Shown here: positions 36,866 to 46,200 of the stretch, piece by piece
Layout of the letters: each line of letters begins with the position of its first letter
Position numbering within the stretch: position 1 is the first letter of the stretch
NCBI RefSeq assembly: GCF_030269485.1
Contig: NZ_BSTL01000008.1
Span: forward strand, 310,197 to 374,196
Origin: Actinoplanes sp. NBRC 103695
Lineage (GTDB): Bacteria > Actinomycetota > Actinomycetes > Mycobacteriales > Micromonosporaceae
Direction: 5' to 3'
Length of the DNA stretch: 64,000 nucleotides
Notes under the pieces: generated by a model
The model's input: the letters and a program-made list of their open reading frames with translations, nothing else
Told to the model about the DNA's origin: nothing
Databases searched by the model: none
Program-made: the position numbers and the translations under genes

Positions 36866-38347
36866 TCAGCTGAGCTGGATCATGTTCCAACTCAGGGGCG
36901 GGAGCACCGCCTGGAGGCGGCCGCCGTCGAGCTTCGGGTCCTCGCGGCGGTGCGGCGTCACCCGGTCGGGGGCGCCGATCGTGTTGATCGCGTCCGGGTC
37001 GTCGTCGGCCAGGGCGGTGTGTTTCGCGCTCGACAGGTCAGTGAACGCCCGCAGATCGACGTCGAGGGTCAGCGGTGAGGTCTGCGACCGGTTGACCGCG
37101 AACACCACCAGACCGGACGGTCCTTGAACCGCCACCGCGTCCAGCAGCGGCACCTCGCCCTGCTCGGCCGTCTCATGCACCGGCGACCGCGGCTCCACCC
37201 GGAGCACGGTGCCCCGGCCGAACCGGGCGGTCAGGGCGATCGGGTGGAAGCTGGCCTGCCGCCACGCCGCGCCACCCGGCTCGGTCATGATCGGGGCGAT
37301 CACGTTGACCAGCTGGGCCAGGCAGGCGATCTTCACCCGGTCGGCGTGCCGGAGCAGGCTGATCAGCAGGTTGCCGACGACCACCGCGTCGGTCACCGAG
37401 TAGACGTCCTCGATCAGGCGCGGGGTCTGCTCGATGTCCAGGTTCTTCTCGCCGGCGAAGCGGCTCTGGTACCAGACGTTCCACTCGTCGAACGAGATGT
37501 TGATCTTCTTCTTGTGGCGGCCGACCGCGCGCACGTGGTCGGCCGTCGACACGACCGCGTCGATGAAGCGGTCCATCCCGGCGGCGCAGGCCAGGAAGCT
37601 GTCCCGGTCGTCGCCGTGCTGCTGGTAGTAGGCGTGCATGGAGACGTAGTCGACCGCGTCGTACGCCTCGGTCAGGACGGTGTTCTCCCAGGATCCGAAG
37701 GTCGGCATGTTCAGGTGCGAGCTGCCGCAGGCGACCAGTTCGATCGTCGGGTCGACCTGCCGCATCGCCTTGGCCGTCTCGTTCGCGAGCCGGGCGTACT
37801 CCTCGGCGGTCTTGTGCCCGATCTGCCAGGGCCCGTCCATCTCGTTGCCGAGACACCAGAGCTTGATCCCGTACGGATCGCCGCCGCGCTTGTCCGACCA
37901 TGCCGTGCCGCCGCGCACGTTGCAGAACTCGACCAGGTCCCGGGCCGCGTCGATACCCCGGGTGCCGAGGTTGACCGCCATCATCGGTTCCACGCCGACC
38001 GACTTGGCCCACGTCATGAACTCCTGCACGCCCACCTGGTTGGTCTCGACCGAGCGCCAGGCCAGGTCGAGTCTCGAAGGCCGAAGATCACGCGGTCCGA
38101 TCCCGTCCTCCCAGTTGTAACCGGAGACGAAGTTGCCGCCCGGATACCGGACGAGAGGAACACCCAGCTCGCGGACCAGCTCGGCGGTGTCCTGGCGGAA
38201 CCCGTCCGCGTCGGCGGACGGGTGCCCGGGTTCGTAGATGCCGGTGTAGACGCAACGTCCCATGTGCTCCACGAACGATCCGTACAGGCGGGGGTCGACC
38301 TCACCCACCCGGAACGACGGGTCGACGGTGAAGGAGGCGTTGAGCAT
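36866..38347 (-). CDS. Alpha-L-arabinofuranosidase, GH51
   Basis: Encodes 493 residues, standard for GH51. It begins VDPSFRVGEVDPRLYGSFVEHMGRCVYTGIYEPGHP; the acid/base Glu169 lies in WCLGNEMDGPW and the nucleophile Glu288 in ISFDEWNVWY. A C-terminal beta domain follows (about 390-493). No signal peptide: it releases L-arabinose from imported oligosaccharides inside the cell. It starts 3 bases after the second permease gene, so uptake and cleavage are one operon. Confidence 0.95.
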   Translation of the reverse strand: MLNASFTVDPSFRVGEVDPRLYGSFVEHMGRCVYTGIYEPGHPSADADGFRQDTAELVRELGVPLVRYPGGNFVSGYNWEDGIGPRDLRPSRLDLAWRSVETNQVGVQEFMTWAKSVGVEPMMAVNLGTRGIDAARDLVEFCNVRGGTAWSDKRGGDPYGIKLWCLGNEMDGPWQIGHKTAEEYARLANETAKAMRQVDPTIELVACGSSHLNMPTFGSWENTVLTEAYDAVDYVSMHAYYQQHGDDRDSFLACAAGMDRFIDAVVSTADHVRAVGRHKKKINISFDEWNVWYQSRFAGEKNLDIEQTPRLIEDVYSVTDAVVVGNLLISLLRHADRVKIACLAQLVNVIAPIMTEPGGAAWRQASFHPIALTARFGRGTVLRVEPRSPVHETAEQGEVPLLDAVAVQGPSGLVVFAVNRSQTSPLTLDVDLRAFTDLSSAKHTALADDDPDAINTIGAPDRVTPHRREDPKLDGGRLQAVLPPLSWNMIQLS

Positions 38348-38350
38348 GGA

Positions 38351-39226
38351 TCACCCTTTCAGGCCGGTGCCGGCAATGCCTTCGACGATGTTCTTCTGGA
38401 AGAGCAGGAAGACCGCCACGAGCGGGATGGCGCCGAGTACGGCCGAGGCCATCACGTCGGCGTAGCGGATGCCGAACGAGCCCTGCACGGTGGCGAGGCC
38501 GACCGGGATCGTCATGATGTCCGGGTTGCTCAGCACGAGCAGTGGCCACAGCAGATCGTTCCACGACTGGACGAACGCGAAGATGACAACGGCCGAGATG
38601 GCCGGCCGGGACAGCGGCATGATCACCCCGCGGTAGATCCGCCAGAAGCCGGCGCCGTCCACCCGGGCCACCTCGTCGAGCTCGCGGGGGAGCCCGTCGA
38701 AGAACTGCTTGAAGATGAACACCGCGATCGCGGTCGGGATCTGCGGCGCGCTGACCGCCCAGAACGTGTTCAGGATGCCGAGCGAGTCCATCTCCCGGAA
38801 CTGCGGCACGATCAGCACCTGGCCGGGGATCATGATGCCCGCCAGCACCAGCCAGAACACCACGTTGCGGTACTTGAACCGCATCCGGGACAACGCGAAG
38901 CCGGCCATGCTGGCGACGATCACGACGCCGAGCGCGGTGATCGTGGCGATGATCAGGCTGGAGCCGAACCAGCGCAGGATGTCGGTGTCGCGCAGCACCC
39001 GGCCGAACGCGTCGAAGGTCGGGTTGTCGATCAGCCACCGCGTCGCGGTGGTCTCCTCGTTGGGTTTGAACGCGGTGTCCAGCGCCCAGGCGATCGGGAT
39101 CAGCCAGATCAGGGCGAACGCGATCAGCACACCGGCGCAGACCCGGTTGAAGATCTTGGTGCGCGAGTCGGCCCGCGCGATGTCGGCCCGGACGGCGGTG
39201 GGCCGCTCGGGGGCGTCGACGGCCAT
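38351..39226 (-). CDS. Carbohydrate ABC transporter permease, MalG type
   Basis: Encodes 291 residues with six membrane helices and the EAA loop near the C-terminal third (ELDEVARVDGAGFWRIYRGVIMPLSRPA). It is the second membrane subunit of a CUT1-type sugar importer. The gene follows its partner permease with a 1-base gap. No ATPase is encoded in the cluster; actinomycetes commonly use one shared MsiK-type ATPase for many such importers. Confidence 0.93.
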   Translation of the reverse strand: MAVDAPERPTAVRADIARADSRTKIFNRVCAGVLIAFALIWLIPIAWALDTAFKPNEETTATRWLIDNPTFDAFGRVLRDTDILRWFGSSLIIATITALGVVIVASMAGFALSRMRFKYRNVVFWLVLAGIMIPGQVLIVPQFREMDSLGILNTFWAVSAPQIPTAIAVFIFKQFFDGLPRELDEVARVDGAGFWRIYRGVIMPLSRPAISAVVIFAFVQSWNDLLWPLLVLSNPDIMTIPVGLATVQGSFGIRYADVMASAVLGAIPLVAVFLLFQKNIVEGIAGTGLKG

Positions 39227-39227
39227 C

Positions 39228-40166
39228 TCAGGCCTCCTTCTGCTGGCGGCGGACGATCCCGAACCAGACGGCGGAAACCGCCAGGATGACGACGAAGAAC
39301 AGCATCGACGCCGCGGCCGCGTAACCGGTGCGGAAGTTGGTGAAGCCCTCGTCGTAGATGTACTGCAGCACTGATCTGGTGGCGAAGTTCGGGCCGCCCT
39401 GGGTCATGATGTACATCTGGTCGAAGACCTTCAGGGACGCGATCACCTGGAGCACCACCACCAGCGTGGTGGTCCGGCCGAGCAGCGGGACGGTGATCTT
39501 CCAGATCTGCTGCCACGGGGTGGCGCCGTCCATCGCCGACGCCTCGTACAGATCGCGCGGGATGTCCTGCAGGCCGGCCAGGTAGAGCACGAAGTTGAAG
39601 CCGAGCGTCCACCAGATCGTGGTGATGGCCAGCGACGGCATCGCCCAGTTCGGGTCGCCCAGCCAGTTCGGCGCGGTCATCCCCAGTTTCGCCAGCCCGG
39701 TGTCGAGCAGGCCCAGTTCCGGCGTGTAGAGGAAGATCCAGATCAGCGCGACGACGGCCGACGGCAGGATGTACGGCATGAAGAACGCCAGCCGGAAGAA
39801 CCAGCGTCCGTGCTTGGCCCGGTCGGCGAGCAGCGCGAACACGAACGCCAGGATGATCAGCGGCGGCGTGGTCAGGATGGTGAACCAGACCGTGTGCCAC
39901 AGCCCCGCCCAGAAGTCCGAGCTCTGGAACGCCTCGGCGTAGTTGCCGAAGCCGGCGAACGTGCCCAGGCCGGGCTGGACCAGGCTGGTGTCGAAGAAGC
40001 TCATCAGCAGGCCGTAGAGGCCGGGCCCGATGATGAACGCCAGGTACAGGACCAGGAACGGCGCGAGGAAGCCGAAGGCGGGCAGGCCGTTGGACTTCGG
40101 TTTGCTGACCGGCCCGGATTCCGATGTGCCGCTCCGCGGGCGTACCGCGGTTTCGGTGGTGGACAC
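39228..40166 (-). CDS. Carbohydrate ABC transporter permease, MalF type
   Basis: Encodes 312 residues: a cytoplasmic N-terminal tail of about 30 residues, six membrane helices (the first at AFGFLAPFLVLYLAFIIGPGLYGL) and the EAA loop IPRDLYEASAMDGATPWQQIWKITVPLLG. It pairs with the MalG-type permease downstream. Cluster context points to arabinose-containing oligosaccharides as substrate. Confidence 0.93.
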   Translation of the reverse strand: MSTTETAVRPRSGTSESGPVSKPKSNGLPAFGFLAPFLVLYLAFIIGPGLYGLLMSFFDTSLVQPGLGTFAGFGNYAEAFQSSDFWAGLWHTVWFTILTTPPLIILAFVFALLADRAKHGRWFFRLAFFMPYILPSAVVALIWIFLYTPELGLLDTGLAKLGMTAPNWLGDPNWAMPSLAITTIWWTLGFNFVLYLAGLQDIPRDLYEASAMDGATPWQQIWKITVPLLGRTTTLVVVLQVIASLKVFDQMYIMTQGGPNFATRSVLQYIYDEGFTNFRTGYAAAASMLFFVVILAVSAVWFGIVRRQQKEA

Positions 40167-40193
40167 CGTCGTACCCCCTTTAGCTGGGCTCGC

Positions 40194-41522
40194 CTAGATG
40201 GGCGAAGCCGTTCTGGCGAGGTTGGTGAGCGCCGAGCGCATCTGCGCCAGCGCCACGGCCGGTTGCTGCTGGCCGTTCAGCACGGTGGCGATGTTGGAGC
40301 CGGTGACGATCTCGAAGTTGGAGCCGGAGCCGGAGTACCAGCCGTCCGGGTCGTACACCGCGCCCTCGGCGGCGGCCGCGTAGTTGGACTGCGGGGTCAG
40401 CGCCTTGAACTCGGCGCTGTCCCGGAACGGCAGCCAGGCCGGCACGTGACCGCCCTCGGCCCAGGTCTTGCTCTGGTCCAGGAACGACTTGATCAGGCCG
40501 AGCGCCCGCTTCTTGCGTTCCGGGTCGGGCCGGTGCTGCTTGGGGATCACCAGGGTGTGCGAGTCGGCCTGCACCGCGTATTTTCCGCCGCCGTACAGGT
40601 TGGGGAAGAGCGTCATCGAGAACGGCGTCTTCGCGGTCTGGAAGGTCGAGATCTCCCACTCGCCCTGGAAGTAGAACCCGGCCTGCCCGGTGGCGAACGC
40701 GGCGACCGAGCCCGCGTAGTCCAGGGTGGGCGGGACCAGGCCCTGCGTGGTGAGGCTCTGCATGAAGCTCAGCACCTGGGTGGCCTTGGCGTCGTCGATG
40801 ACCACCTGACGGCCCTCGTCGGCGAGCACCTCCCCGCCGAGCTGGCCGTACCAGGACTGGAACATCCGCCACGGCGTCGAGGTGTCGGCGGTGATCGCGA
40901 CGACCCCGCCGTACGCCTTGGTGACCTCTTTGGCCTTGCGCAGCGCCTCGGTGAACTTCTCCGGGCTGTCGAGCGGCGTCAGCGCCCCGGACGAGTCGAG
41001 CAGTCCGGCCTTCTCGCAGATGTCCGTGTTGTAGAACATCACGAACGGGTGGGTGTCCAGCGGTACCGCGTACGCCTTGCCGTCGACCAGCCCGGCCTTC
41101 CACGCCGTCTGGTCCAGCTGGTCCGGCGAGATGCCGACCCCGGCCAGGTCTTCGGTGGTGAGCTCCTCGAGCAGATCCGCGGCGACCAGGGTCTTGGCGC
41201 GGGTGAGGTGCGCGACGGCCATGTCCGGCGGCTTCCCGCCCAGGGTGGCCAGCGACAGCTTCGTGTAATAGGGGTTGCCCCAGGCCAGCGTGACGGCCTT
41301 GAGATCGATGGCGGGATTGGCCGCGCGGTAGGCGTCGATCATCTGCGTCATGCGGACGCCGTCGCCACCGCCGAAGAGATTCCAGTACGCGAGCGAGCCG
41401 GCCGCGTCACCGCCGGTGCCGAGCCCGCTGAGCACCGGCGTCGAACAGCCGGCCAGGGTCGCTCCCGCGCCCAGGCCGACCACTCCGCGCAGCAGGGCGC
41501 GCCGGCTCAGATAGCTGGTCAT
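40194..41522 (-). CDS. Sugar-binding lipoprotein of the ABC importer
   Basis: Encodes 442 residues. The N-terminus SYLSRRALLRGVVGLGAGATLAGCS combines a twin-arginine motif with a lipobox (LAGC), so it is a membrane-anchored extracellular lipoprotein, perhaps exported by Tat. The rest is a family 1 extracellular solute-binding protein (LAYWNLFGGGDGVRMTQMIDAY, later GQAGFYFQGEWEISTFQ). ATG 41522 is chosen over an upstream in-frame extension to 41570 because the signal begins there. It starts the import operon; the upstream spacer has a direct repeat gaacgtgc-gaacgtga near 41581. Confidence 0.93.
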   Translation of the reverse strand: MTSYLSRRALLRGVVGLGAGATLAGCSTPVLSGLGTGGDAAGSLAYWNLFGGGDGVRMTQMIDAYRAANPAIDLKAVTLAWGNPYYTKLSLATLGGKPPDMAVAHLTRAKTLVAADLLEELTTEDLAGVGISPDQLDQTAWKAGLVDGKAYAVPLDTHPFVMFYNTDICEKAGLLDSSGALTPLDSPEKFTEALRKAKEVTKAYGGVVAITADTSTPWRMFQSWYGQLGGEVLADEGRQVVIDDAKATQVLSFMQSLTTQGLVPPTLDYAGSVAAFATGQAGFYFQGEWEISTFQTAKTPFSMTLFPNLYGGGKYAVQADSHTLVIPKQHRPDPERKKRALGLIKSFLDQSKTWAEGGHVPAWLPFRDSAEFKALTPQSNYAAAAEGAVYDPDGWYSGSGSNFEIVTGSNIATVLNGQQQPAVALAQMRSALTNLARTASPI

Positions 41523-41622
41523 GGCCAGACTGTGCCGCTGGCGCCGGAACCACGCCAGATGAGACGACACCCTAAACAGAGAACGTGCGAACGTGATTCG
41601 AGAATTTACGACGTTGAAGCGG

Positions 41623-42852
41623 TCATGAGGTCGCCGTCAGATGGTGCAGGACGCCGCCGGTCCAGGGCGGGTAGCCGGCCGCGAGCACCGAGGCGACGTC
41701 GCCGCCGGCCGGATCAACGACCAGCCCGGCGTCGAGCGCCTTCCGGGCGGCGGCTGCCATCGCGTCCGGGTCCGGTCCGGCGTCCAGCAGCGTCCGCACG
41801 AAGGAGCCCCCGTCGACGACCACCGGGATGCCGCCCGGTGCGGCCGTGCCGGCCGACTCCACGATCGGGGCGTCCGGTGGGAAGAACACCGCGGCCAGCG
41901 GGTTGGCGGCGACCTGCGGGAACGTGCGGTCCGGCCGGCCCGAGCCGGTCGCGGCGGCCACGGTGCGCAGGGCGTAGAAGAAGTGGCTCAGGCCGGGGAA
42001 TTCGGGAGCGCTCAGCAGCGTACGGCAGGCATCGGTCTCGATCGTGAAAGCGTCGTCCACGGGAACCGACGCGCTGCGGACCGCCACGTCCAGCACTGCC
42101 GCGAGCGCGCGCACCGGCGAACCCGCGGACCTGCGCCGCACCTCCTCGGCGAGACCCGGCGGCTCGGCGGTGCCGCCCGGGATGAGATAGCCGGGCCGCT
42201 CCCAGCGCTGCGCGAACGGCCCCGGCGGCTGGGACAGCACCCAGGCGCGGGCGGCGGCCACCACGTCGTCGGCGAGCTCGTCCACGAGACCCGCGGCCAG
42301 CGCCTGCGCCGGGTGGTAGGCGGTTCCCGGGCCGACGATGTCGAGCACGGTCGCGGCGATGCCGGCCATCCGGGTCACCCGGACCGTCCCGCCGCCGGCC
42401 GGGATGATGCCCATGCCGGTCTCGGCCAGCGACCAGACCGCCGACGCGTCGGTCGTGCCGACCCGGTGATGGCAGGCCAGCGCGATCTCGAAGCCGCCGC
42501 CGAGCGCCGAGCCGTTCAGCGCGGCGGCGACCGGCCGGCCCAGCGTCTCCAGCCGGCGGAGCTGGTCGCGGATCGGCACCATCAGGTCGTAGGTGGCGGC
42601 CGCCTCCTCGGGCGTGATCTCGGCGGGCACGAAGTCCGGCCCGGAGAAGAACGACCGCTTCGCCGACGTGACCACCACGCCCCGCAGCCGGTCCGGGTGC
42701 GCGGCCAGATCGTCGAGGCAGGCGCCGAGCCCGTCGTGGTGGCGCCGGTTGACCATGTTGGCGGTGCGGCCCGGGTCGTCGAGGGTCACGGTGACCACCC
42801 CGTCGGTGTCCCGGACCCAGCGAACCGCGCCGGATTGTTGGATGTCCGTCAT
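41623..42852 (-). CDS. Crotonase-type protein resembling a multifunctional beta-oxidation enzyme with its centre missing
   Basis: Encodes 409 residues. Residues about 10-200 form an enoyl-CoA hydratase domain: VVTSAKRSFFSGPDF, AALNGSALGGGFEIALACHHRV (oxyanion-hole glycines) and GIIPAGGGTVRVTRMAG. The C-terminus (SVLAAGYPPWTGGVLHH) looks like the last helix region of FadB/FadJ-type 3-hydroxyacyl-CoA dehydrogenases (GFPPFxGG), but the NAD-binding Rossmann domain expected between them is not there. It may act as a hydratase or isomerase only. Divergent from a small HTH regulator with a palindrome between. Confidence 0.8.
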   Translation of the reverse strand: MTDIQQSGAVRWVRDTDGVVTVTLDDPGRTANMVNRRHHDGLGACLDDLAAHPDRLRGVVVTSAKRSFFSGPDFVPAEITPEEAAATYDLMVPIRDQLRRLETLGRPVAAALNGSALGGGFEIALACHHRVGTTDASAVWSLAETGMGIIPAGGGTVRVTRMAGIAATVLDIVGPGTAYHPAQALAAGLVDELADDVVAAARAWVLSQPPGPFAQRWERPGYLIPGGTAEPPGLAEEVRRRSAGSPVRALAAVLDVAVRSASVPVDDAFTIETDACRTLLSAPEFPGLSHFFYALRTVAAATGSGRPDRTFPQVAANPLAAVFFPPDAPIVESAGTAAPGGIPVVVDGGSFVRTLLDAGPDPDAMAAAARKALDAGLVVDPAGGDVASVLAAGYPPWTGGVLHHLTATS

Positions 42853-42872
42853 ACCGTTGAGGCTAGGGGATT

Positions 42873-42890
42873 GTTGGATGATCGTCCAAC
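42873..42890. promoter_or_regulatory. Operator palindrome between crotonase and ArsR-like gene
   Basis: GTTGGA-tgatcg-TCCAAC, perfect 6-bp arms, 15 bases before the regulator ATG. A half-site repeat (attgttggatg) recurs at 42834-42844 over the crotonase start. Confidence 0.6.
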
Positions 42891-42905
42891 GGTAGGGTGG
42901 GGTAC

Positions 42906-43214
42906 ATGGCGAGCGACGACTTCCCGGTGCCGGACATGTCCGACGTCGCCCTGGTCGACGTCCTGCGCGCCGTCGGCGACCCGATCCGGCTGAGCATCGT
43001 CCGCGTCCTGGCCGACGGCCGCCCCCACCCGAAATGCAGCGAGGAGTGGGGTTTCGGCGTGCACAAGTCGACGATGACCCACCACTTCCGCACGCTGCGC
43101 AAGGCGGGCCTGACCCAGACCACGGTGACCGGCCGCACCCACACCGTCGAGCTCCGCCGCGCCGAGCTCGACGCCCGCTTCCCCGGCCTGATCGACGCGA
43201 TCACCAGCGGTTGA
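42906..43214 (+). CDS. ArsR-like winged-helix regulator
   Basis: Encodes 102 residues: LVDVLRAVGDPIRLSIVRVLADGR, then GFGVHKSTMTHHFRTLRKAGLTQTTVTGRTHTVELRRAELDARFPGL. The KSTMTHHFRTLRKAGL recognition helix is typical of ArsR-type repressors; there is no metal-binding ELCVC motif, so a metal sensor role is unlikely. One Cys (PKCSEEW) could sense redox, by inference. ATG 42906 was chosen over GTG 42897. It likely controls the divergent crotonase gene through the palindrome between them. Confidence 0.88.
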   Translation: MASDDFPVPDMSDVALVDVLRAVGDPIRLSIVRVLADGRPHPKCSEEWGFGVHKSTMTHHFRTLRKAGLTQTTVTGRTHTVELRRAELDARFPGLIDAITSG

Positions 43215-43217
43215 AAG

Positions 43218-43257
43218 CCCGGGGTGGGAAGGGCGGGACCTCCCCTCCCACCCCGGG
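43218..43257. terminator. Bidirectional terminator between ArsR-like gene and GH92
   Basis: A perfect 12-bp stem (CCCGGGGTGGGA at 43218-43229 and TCCCACCCCGGG at 43246-43257) with a 16-base loop fills the gap between two convergent genes. It begins four bases after the regulator stop and ends six bases before the GH92 stop. Confidence 0.85.
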
Positions 43258-43262
43258 GTCTG

Positions 43263-46200
43263 TCAGGCCCGCACCTCCAGTTCGTAGATCCGGGCCGCGG
43301 TGTTGCCGTCGTTGGCCGGTGTGACCACGTTCAGACGTACGTAGCGGGCGTCCACACCGATCGACGTCGTCGTCGAATCGGCAGTGTTGCCGCGGATCTG
43401 GGAGCGGGTGGTCCAGGTGCTGCCGTCGTCGGAGGTCTGCAGGTCGAAGTCGCGGGTGTTCCAGGCCGGGTACTCGCCGCCGGCGCCCGCGTGGCGGATC
43501 ACCACCGAGCCGACCCGCTGCTTGGCGCCCAGGTCGACCTGGAGCCACTTGGTGCCACCGGTCGAGCACCACTTGTCGGTCCAGCCGGCCAGCCAGCTGC
43601 CGTTGACCGCCCGGTCGGGAGCCTCGCCCGTGCAGGACGAGTCGGCGGTCGCGGTCCTGCGCAGTGCCACGTCGCCGGTCGGCTGGCCGTACGCCTCGAG
43701 TTCGTAGATCCTGGCCGTGCCGCTGCCGTCGTTGGCCGCCGCACTGATGTCGAGCCGCACGTAGCGCGCGGTCCTGGGCGGGATCGGCAGGTACGACCGG
43801 CTGGCCCGTGACCCGCTGACCGTGATCGCGTTCGACCAGGTCGTGCCGTCGGTGCTGGTGGAGAGGCTGAACGCGCCGGTGTTCCAGTTGGTGCCCTCGC
43901 CGCCGAGGCCGGCGTGCTTGACCACGAACGCGGACACGGTCTGCGCCGAGCCGAGGTCGGCCTGCGCGGTCAGCGGCGTGGTCGACGAGCACCACTTGCT
44001 GTTGCCGCGGATCGCGCCGTCGACCGCCTTGCCGGCGGCCTCCGCGGTGTTGCAGCCGGCCGATCCGGTCACCGTCTTGCCTTGGAGCAGGTTCGGTCCG
44101 AGGTCCGGTTCCGCCGGCGGCTGGGTCGCGCCGTCGGCAAAGCTGGGGGGTACGTCCTCAGCCCGCGTGCCCCACGTCGAGGCGGAGGCGCCCTGCGTGA
44201 ACGCGAGGGTGCCACCGGTCGCGATGTCGCCGTACCGGATCCAGCTCCTGGCGACCGCGGAGCCGCCCAGGGTGACCGACTGCACGAAGCGGTTGGCGCT
44301 GCTGCCGCCGGTGATCGTGATGTCGCCCGCCGAGCGCTTGATGACCGCGCTGGGGAACAGCGCGCCGTGCAGGGCGAGCGTGTCCGCGCCGGGGGTCACC
44401 GGGTACAGGCCGAGCGCCGACCAGACGTACCAGGCGGAGGTGGCGCCGAGGTCGTCGTTGCCGGGCAGGCCGCCGGCGCCGGTGGTGAACGACTCGCTCA
44501 TCACCCGGCGGACGGCGTCGCTGGCCCCGGCCGGCTTACGCGCGTAGTTGTAGGTCCACGGCACGTTGTGCTCGGGCTCGTTGCCGATGTAGAAGTACGG
44601 CCGGACCAGTCCGCCGTTGAGTTCGGTGAAATGGTGGTCGAGCCGCTGCGCCGCGGTGGCCGGGCCGCCCATCGCCGTCACGAGGCCGCCCAGGTTGTGC
44701 GGGACCATCCAGGTGTACTGGGCGGCGTTGCCCTCCACGTACGGGTTCTCCTGCGCCGGGTTGAGCGGCCAGGTGAAGCCGGTGTCCCGGGTGTGGATGT
44801 ACGACGACTCGCCGTTGAAGATCATCCGCCAGTTCTGCGAGCGGGTCGACGCGCTGTTGTACGTGGCGGTGTCACCGAGCGCCTTGGCGAACTGGGCGAT
44901 CGCGAAGTCGCTGCTGGCGTACTCGAGGGTCTCGGAGGGGTTGCCGGGGATGTAGCGGTTGGCGTTGTAGGTGGCGTAGTTGCCGCGCAGCACATAGCCC
45001 TGCTGCCCGCCGCCGGCGACGCTCTTCTTCATCAGGTCCAGGGCCGCCGCGGTGTCGAAGCCGCGCACCCCGAAGGCGTACGCGGAACCGACGATGATCG
45101 GGCCCGGGTCGCCCGGCATCACGAAGTCCTCCCGGGTCTGGTGCGACCACTTGGGCAGCAGACCGCCCTGCTGGCCGTCCAGCACCATCGACTTCACGAT
45201 GTCGGTCATCACGTCCGGCGCGATCAGCGCGACCAGCGACGCCCACGAGCGGTAGATGTCCCAGCCCGAGTAGTTCTGGTAGACGGGGTGGCTCGCGGTG
45301 TGCACCGCCTGGTCGAACCCGCGGTACTGGCCGTTGGTGTCGCTGGACAGGTTCGGGTTCTGCAGGACGTGGTAGAGCGCGGTGTAGAACTTCTGCAGGT
45401 CGGTGGTGGAGCCGCCGGTCGCCTGGACGCGGTTGAGTGCGGTGTTCCAGGCCGCGTCGGCGTTCGTGCGGACGGTGTTGAGCGCGCCGGCCTCGGCCGT
45501 GGCGTTGGCCTGGGCGTTCGCCACGCTCACGAACGAGATGCCGACGGTCGCGTTGACCACCTGGTTGCCGGTGGTGTCGAAGGTGACGAACGCGCCGGCC
45601 TGGTTGCCGCTGACACTGGTAGCCCCGTTGTTCACGGTGCCGCCGTTGAACGTGCCGACGCCGGACGGCGTCCGGTCGAACTGGATGGAGAAGTACATCG
45701 GGAACGTGCCGCCGCCGCAGAAGCCGCCCGCGGTGTGCTCGCCGTAGACCCGGTTGCCGGCGATCGTCACGTTGCCGGCGCGGTCGCCGGTGGCCGAGCG
45801 GCTGGCGTTGATCAGCACCCGCGCGGCGGTGGTGGCCGGGAAGGTGAGCCGCATCGCGCCGGTGCGCTTGGTGGCGCTGAGCTCGACGTCGGTGGAGTAC
45901 TTGTCGAGCCGGTTGGAGTAGTAGCCGGCCTGGGCCACCTCGTTGGACTTGGTGTACGCCGAGGCGTAGCTGGTCCAGCTGTTGCCGGGGGAGTTCCCGA
46001 GGTTGCCGGTGATCGGCAGGATCGGCAGGTCCTCGTTGTTCGGGCAGCCGGCCCCGTTGAAGTGGGTGAGGCTGAACGACTCGATGGTGCGGTCCCGGTC
46101 CCGGTAGCCGGACGGGGATCCGGTCGGGGTGTCCGGGGAGAACTGGACCATGCCGAACGGCACGGTCGCGCCGGGGAAGGTGCTCCCGCCGGCGCCGCCG

